Shown here piece after piece: positions 61,801-64,000 of a stretch of DNA of 64,000 nucleotides (position 1 is the first letter of the stretch; each line of letters starts with the position of its first letter). Both the position numbers and the translations under genes were made by a program. The notes below the pieces were generated by a model that saw only the letters and a list, made by a program, of their open reading frames with translations, made no database searches and was not told the DNA's origin. The stretch is from Bordetella petrii (lineage in GTDB: Bacteria; Pseudomonadota; Gammaproteobacteria; Burkholderiales; Burkholderiaceae_B). The stretch spans positions 3,739,855 through 3,803,854 of the forward strand of contig NZ_JAFMZZ010000001.1 of the NCBI RefSeq assembly GCF_017356245.1, in the 5' to 3' direction.

Positions 61801-64000
61801 GTCGACGATACGCTGGCGGCGGTGCAGCAGCTGCGCGCGGGCGAGTCGCTGCAGGAAACCTATACCTACACCATCCAGGATCTGGCCGGGCTGACGCATA
61901 CGGCCACGCTGACCATCACCATCGCCGGCAGCTACGACGCGCCGCAGGCGCAGGACGATACGGACGCGGCCACGCCGGCCACGGCGATCTCGCCGGCGGT
62001 CGATGCCACGGGCTCGGTGCTGGCCAACGATACCGATGTGGATGCGGGCGACACCCAGGCGGTCGACGGCATCCGGGCGGGTTCGGGCAGCGACGGATTC
62101 ACGGAAATTGGCGATGGGGCCACGCAGCGTATCGATGGCCTGTACGGCTGGCTGGATATCGCCGCCGACGGCACCTATACCTACCATGCCGACGAAACCA
62201 ATGCAGCGGTGGCAGCCTTGGCGGCCGGCGAGCAGCTGCAGGATGTCTTCACCTACCGCGTCATCGATGGCGGTGGACTGACGGACCAGGCCGAACTGCG
62301 AATCACCATCAATGGGGCCAACGATATCCCGACAGCCAACGATGATGCCGCCGATGCGGTCGAAGCCGGCGGGACAGGCAATGCCGACCCGGGTATCGAC
62401 CCGGCCGGCAACGTGCTGGACAACGACAGCGATGTCGACAATGGCGACACGAAGACGGTAGTGGCCGTGGAGGTTTCGGGCGAGGCCGGCAGCGTGGGCG
62501 GCAACACCGTGGGACAGTACGGCACGTTGGTGCTGGCGGCCGATGGCAGCTATCAGTACCTGGTAGACAACGGCAACCCCCAGGTGCAGGCCCTGCGCAC
62601 CGCCGGCGAGACCTTGACCGAGACCTTCACCTATACCATGCGTGACGCGGCTGGCGTCACCGCTCAGGCGCGCCTGTTGGTGACCATCGCGGGCAGCGAC
62701 GACGCACCGGTGGCACAGGACGATACCGGCGCCGCCGTGGAAGCCGGCGGCACGGATAATGCGACCCCGGGCAGTCCGGCCGAGGGCAACGTACTGGACA
62801 ACGACAGCGACGTGGATGCCGGCGACCAGAGCGTGGTGTCGGCCATCCAGAACCCGGACAGCACCGTCGGCATCGTGGGCGGCGAGGCTGTCGGCCAATA
62901 CGGCACGCTGACGCTGCAGGCCGACGGCTCGTACCGCTACGAGGTCGACGATACGCTGGCAGCGGTGCAACAGCTGCGCGCGGGCCAGTCGCTGCAGGAA
63001 ACCTATACCTACACCGTCCAGGATCTGGCCGGGCTGACGCATACGGCCACGCTGACCATCACCATCGCCGGCAGCTACGACGCGCCGCAGGCGCAGGACG
63101 ATACGGACGCGGCCACGCCGGCCACGGCGATCTCGCCGGCGGTCGATGCCACGGGCTCGGTGCTGGCCAACGATACCGATGTGGATGCGGGCGACACCCA
63201 GGCGGTCGACGGCATCCGGGCGGGTTCGGGCAGCGACGGCTTTACCGAGATGGACAGCGATGGAACCCAACACATCGATGGCCTGTACGGCTGGCTGGAT
63301 ATCGCGGCTGATGGTACCTATACCTACCACGCCGACGAGACCAATGCAGCGGTCGCGGCGCTGGCCGTTGGCGAGCAGCTGCAAGACGTGTTCACCTACC
63401 GCGTCATCGATGGCGGCGGACTGACCGACCAGGCCGAACTGCGAATCACCATCAATGGGGCCAACGATATCCCGACAGCCAATGATGACAAAGCCGATGC
63501 GGTCGAGGCCGGCGGGACAAGCAACGCCGACCCAGGTTTCGACCCGGCGGGCAATGTGCTGGACAACGACAGCGATGTCGACAATGGCGACACGAAGACG
63601 GTGGTGGCCGTGGAGGTTTCGGGCGAGGCCGGCAGCGTGGGCGGCAACACCGTGGGACAGTACGGCACGCTGGTGCTGGCGGCCGATGGCAGCTATCAGT
63701 ACCTGGTAGACAACGGCAACCCCCAGGTGCAGGCCCTGCGCACCGCCGGCGAGACCTTGACCGAGACCTTCACCTATACCATGCGTGACGCGGCTGGCGT
63801 CACCGCTCAGGCGCGCCTGTTGGTGATCATCGCGGGCAGCGACGACGCACCGGTGGCGCAGGACGACACGGGCGCCGCCGTGGAAGCCGGCGGCACGGAT
63901 AATGCGACCCCGGGCAGTCCGGCCGAGGGCAACGTACTGGACAACGACAGCGACGTGGATGCCGGCGACCAGAGCGTGGTGTCGGCCATCCAGAACCCGG
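52843..64000 (+). CDS. Giant VCBS-repeat surface adhesin (N-terminal 3,719 residues)
   Basis: Open in one frame from ATG 52843 to the window end; start behind CCGGGAGGC. The N terminus holds ALEPRLLYDAAAA (the LEPR motif common at the start of such adhesins, residues 15-27), then a DUF4347 domain (about 55-205; VQIISHGAPGQLTLGS, ADILLYGCG). Residues about 220-1830 are DUF11-like, e.g. LSPGDTLQYRYDVTL and DRGDTITYTITVGNGTAASD. An SdrD-B-like segment lies near 1832-1905 (DASGYYYFGVLGGGTFRI), a cadherin-like one near 1950-2085, and from about 2090 come about 13 VCBS repeats (DAPVAQDDTGAAVEAGG; GNVLDNDSDVDAGD). Such proteins are secreted by type I systems and mediate surface adhesion or biofilm; the C terminus and its secretion signal lie outside the window. 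Confidence 0.9.
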   Translation, partial: MKTCPGFRPISRTLALEPRLLYDAAAAVAADRQQADSQPDHGEVGASHDGQPPAGKALLVIDGRLAGAQALADSATPGTQVLVVAPAQDGVAAVRKALEALGQVDSVQIISHGAPGQLTLGSSVLTAQSADTLRTAGWEAHLSKDADILLYGCGTASSESGEALLSALAQSTGADVAASSNDTGSEQAGGDWTLEVRTGSIESQLHIAAGALAQFDGLLANAAPTLTLDGSSADILLGSDATIHATVTNPSSQEGYAPFIDVLLPATGYDGDDGVSFVSASTMGITLKSHTVTFGADGTAEHPVARDQNGDPVVLQASDYGYKPGDQLVVLELPYAGFGQEQPQIDVDIVVRMSPLADVNQDHNIRLRAGFQYGNDPLDNPQQDPSLVEAQWDVYALRSTPLDITQSLDMVEGETTTGENYPHTLTVTATPAPGQTLQNVVVTQQLPDSIRVLSITPAGGGVVTRLTLADGRVLEDPAAISAALALKPYVDSYEVSYDALSAPSDTQVQFFVAEQTAAGENVLDPGTGSPRQIQIARALATGAWDPLDPRDVPEHLPWVPVIGRGDDVDFVAKSVTLHKSASLDTDNGTAGLSPGDTLQYRYDVTLSDYFAIGKSVLGQGSLTVTDMLGDGLSFNGTPVMTFTQDGQQYTVALVYTLGDKTADGTQVVFDLAATIEQAGLSMLALVGDLASDGTRQSATTATIEYLAQVDQAYQGDYGQAEINEGDVLSNSALLAGTIVQSRLNVGALQSDGSEFSMTVPTGNVDIGVFQVNGSTVPANYELRPGDIVTFALRYDLQTGDYENLKLTAYLPSPVFQPDGEWSMGVGDHRWSYGPGDTHPGSLQSVTPGAGGALVFDFGDYATQADPSGQARIEVLFTMRVSDQPFADQRSITVLGQSSQQTTIAHDPMVDTDNVLIQSVAEPVLSIGHGVVSSSGGTVSGATGDWTAAGSTGAGFNGTITDLSALEGAVSGMDAGDIIRLATGIENLGGGGAYDAVVDLQIPAGVALLGGTLDSANLRVARGDGTLLVQGRDYSISGNTITFLDADGQPSLLAGRAGSANDASGANMVVITYDVEADSALAASSTLQTAAVLSHYASVEGGADFTPVDLSDTADAQSAAPVVTKGFADGSLSPDDSSASHTSGSSLVIGERMLYDIVVTLPEGTTQNLRLNDLIPDGFALDTGFGLGGYELITQMAQSGALSADFAGTVSVQGLAGMGGDAGTNGTDVRLTFNASSAAANNGQADNQFVIRLGLVAANVATNQAGTVLTNDASLVYSDPDGDSPNGSTALDRTVGASGGLPSVAIVEPTLSVSHTSVNDGSPVGVDRGDTITYTITVGNGTAASDVDAFDVRLADVLPTELGEAEIIGVTLYGGVTLTGGDFVIDNGVLQLDPDAKLDIPKGGSLVLQFRGVLNDSTGTSGKVDNQVTVAWSSLGGAATGERTGADGALNSGALNDYRLVSVHSDNVAASGTISHVGGLADTANGSPTTADAQDVAVGEIIHYRVALLVPEGTQPDAAIRVLLPSGLTFMNDGSATLGYLANALADGSAGLWTDRTDLIVGGTPNIDGGVTDQASTLLAPDLSGVRAEGVLNTQAIDTSDPQAVFLQLGNLVNANQDSDFEGLYFEFNVRVDNAAGVAAGSQLAVRSEFLSGGEVRFGTDTIVERVVEPRIDNIDKHVDTFDPGTGTAFGAAGYSVSFSNTGTAAAYNVVLTDTLPAGGQGLTVVGLTIDGVAYAPGEYPDGVSVVASGDTVTVSLDKLAAGASVGLAYSAELPNSTLLADTSATVTYTSLPDDFQSYAGTDVGAAGTVGGERTGDGSGPNLYRDSDAAGVSLMAGTLWNDTDSADGSVVPDGPSLEGQSVTLTWAGADNDLSTAADNRSWTTTTDASGYYYFGVLGGGTFRIDAPPTITLAAPTGVINARIDSDGASALGEVVAQFGDLGAAADGSVGYVERNDGPVNTVPAAQSMDEDTQLAIDGLAIQDPDAGTADMLVTLSVEHGSLTLTLGAAEVVAGALGSNSMQLRGSQAALNAALTTLTYASDANFNGADTLTITTEDQGQRGDADGDGIPFESGDDNLGDTDTVSIAIRPVNDVPQGVDDAAHAIEAGGVDNDIPGVDPAGNLLDNDIDVDIQTNGDELSVTHVSSDVDELTLDPLAAEQAVDGRYGTLYINSAGGYRYEVDNADPAIQALLASSTPLQETFAYTLKDTADTTSSAQLVITLSGANDAPAAQDDSGSAQEKGGIGNASGGSPAQGNVLDNDSDVDAGDTRSVTQARGYDGSGPGPAQPIASGSTSANGTAIAGRYGTLTLGADGSYVYVVDDANAAVQALNDGETLSETFDYAVTDAGGLNALASLVITIDGSNDNPVAVDNLGEGYTAAVDTSTNTVIGVPRNAQGNVITDAYPDSDPAAVDSDVDNDMSQSSVYSIAPEGGGATLVPPGAGADILAAYGTLHINSDGTYVYEIDSLNPALVALGAGESVQERFVYALEDAAGARADAVLTIQIFGVSDQPVASNVVGVAQERGGIGNATPGRTAQGDVTVNDVEPDGDALTVTGARGGAESEGGALLPLGQPIQGIYGTLTLLADGTYQYDLNENDADVQALRTERDMLVDVFTYSVSDSGGLSDQAELRIRILGQDDAPEAGDDSGTATEAGGTDNAAGGQPAIGNVLANDQDVDSAGNGEQLAVAGARAGDESSGAVPDSAGSIMVVSGSYGTLTLLADGSYVYRADNSNPAVQALANGDVLIDDFSYKVRDAAGLTDTALLRITIQGANDAPVAAPQDLTAEEKGGTGNDSGGLDPAGNLLPAAGADPDTGDTLHIAGLRAGQPDDGSAMQDAGSTIQGLYGTLRIDSDGSYVYTVDNDLAAVQALRQPSDTLVEYFTFRLSDTAGLDSDGLVTVTIRGADDAPVAQADSGQAIEAGGTDNAAPGSPAEGNVLDNDSDVDAGDQSVVSAIQNPDSTAGIVGGEAVGQYGTLILQADGSYRYEVDDTLAAVQQLRAGESLQETYTYTIQDLAGLTHTATLTITIAGSYDAPQAQDDTDAATPATAISPAVDATGSVLANDTDVDAGDTQAVDGIRAGSGSDGFTEIGDGATQRIDGLYGWLDIAADGTYTYHADETNAAVAALAAGEQLQDVFTYRVIDGGGLTDQAELRITINGANDIPTANDDAADAVEAGGTGNADPGIDPAGNVLDNDSDVDNGDTKTVVAVEVSGEAGSVGGNTVGQYGTLVLAADGSYQYLVDNGNPQVQALRTAGETLTETFTYTMRDAAGVTAQARLLVTIAGSDDAPVAQDDTGAAVEAGGTDNATPGSPAEGNVLDNDSDVDAGDQSVVSAIQNPDSTVGIVGGEAVGQYGTLTLQADGSYRYEVDDTLAAVQQLRAGQSLQETYTYTVQDLAGLTHTATLTITIAGSYDAPQAQDDTDAATPATAISPAVDATGSVLANDTDVDAGDTQAVDGIRAGSGSDGFTEMDSDGTQHIDGLYGWLDIAADGTYTYHADETNAAVAALAVGEQLQDVFTYRVIDGGGLTDQAELRITINGANDIPTANDDKADAVEAGGTSNADPGFDPAGNVLDNDSDVDNGDTKTVVAVEVSGEAGSVGGNTVGQYGTLVLAADGSYQYLVDNGNPQVQALRTAGETLTETFTYTMRDAAGVTAQARLLVIIAGSDDAPVAQDDTGAAVEAGGTDNATPGSPAEGNVLDNDSDVDAGDQSVVSAIQNP
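59107..64000 (+). repeat. Tandem VCBS repeats, about 13 units
   Basis: Coding repeats of about 375-435 bp, each with a core GNVLDNDxDVD and a YGTLxLxADGSYxY strand followed by xLxEtFtYtxxDxaG and a closing AxLxITIxGxNDxPxA. Approximate unit starts: 59107, 59515, 59932, 60370, 60752, 61158, 61558, 61939, 62323, then repeating. The last units are nearly identical, the earlier ones diverged. Confidence 0.85.
61558..64000 (+). repeat. Higher-order 1,143-bp repeat (3 VCBS units per period)
   Basis: Copies at 61558-62700, 62701-63843 and 63844 onward (cut by the window end); offset exactly 1,143 bp (381 residues), checked at three places. Most of the length is nearly identical; copy 1 differs in its first 45 nt and a short patch at about 62095-62135 versus 63238-63278. 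Copies 2 and 3 match almost perfectly as far as visible. Recent duplication with gene conversion is likely. Confidence 0.9.

Noticed and set aside
58822..63384. 1,520-codon open frame on the minus strand inside the adhesin
   Set aside because: Antisense shadow of high-GC repeat coding sequence; composition is Gly/Arg/Val-rich with no domain, and the plus frame has clear VCBS repeats.
59107..64000. Regularly spaced repeats that might suggest CRISPR
   Set aside because: Repeats are hundreds of bases long, in frame and code for VCBS domains; no short repeat/unique spacer pattern.
1..64000. tRNA or rRNA genes, integrase, phage genes, insertion sequences
   Set aside because: None recognised on either strand; no cloverleaf-like or transposase-like sequence seen by eye.

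Overview
The window comes from a high-GC betaproteobacterium, most likely an Alcaligenaceae member (Bordetella/Achromobacter type). The grounds are two orphan Bug-type tripartite tricarboxylate transporter receptors, a betaproteobacterial H-NS-like protein and strong G/C preference at third codon positions. No rRNA, tRNA, CRISPR, integrase or transposase was recognised, so nothing here is an obvious mobile element.

Layout. 1-11.1 kb (+): tail of an AI-2E family exporter, then arginine deiminase flanked by two APA antiporters (arcD-arcA-arcD), an SLC13-type permease, two small lipoproteins, an exported amidohydrolase, an aldo/keto reductase and an ATP/ADP-translocase-like MFS protein. 11.1-18.2 kb (-): aldehyde dehydrogenase, TPP-dependent enzyme and Bug receptor, preceded by an HTH-citrate-synthase fusion whose key catalytic residues look substituted (possible regulator), a SYLF protein and a HCCA-isomerase-like protein. 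18.3-24.5 kb (+): LysR regulator, then a DehI-like protein, a sulfatase/phosphonate-monoesterase-like hydrolase, an aldehyde dehydrogenase and a second Bug receptor. 24.6-33.5 kb: an outer-membrane barrel, an AraC regulator divergent from a metallo-beta-lactamase-type alkylsulfatase, a small exported protein, a GST, an SphA/MetA-like barrel, an Omp85-like barrel and a second, paralogous AraC regulator.

33.6-52.3 kb (+) is the most striking block. It holds an H-NS-like protein, a membrane-anchored formylglycine-generating enzyme, MoxR ATPase, DUF58, DUF4381, two VWA proteins (one fused to TPR), BatD, a HAD-fold lipoprotein, an exported type I arylsulfatase, a spermidine-synthase-like membrane protein, a bestrophin-like protein, a second copy of the 24.6-kb barrel, a multi-TM protein, and DUF3300 and DUF2950 proteins. 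Start/stop overlaps couple most of 36.3-42.6 kb. My reading is an envelope system that makes, matures and quality-controls an exported sulfatase. A 20-bp element (AGATTTCGNNTTTCGGATAG) occurs four times (26.6, 30.3, 33.5, 52.3 kb), before both AraC genes and before nearby plus-strand genes, and may tie these loci into one regulon.

52.8-64 kb (+): the N-terminal 3,719 residues of a giant surface adhesin (LEPR motif, DUF4347, DUF11-like and VCBS repeats). It contains a higher-order repeat of exactly 1,143 bp and runs off the window end. A 572-bp leader with hairpins and possible small ORFs precedes it.
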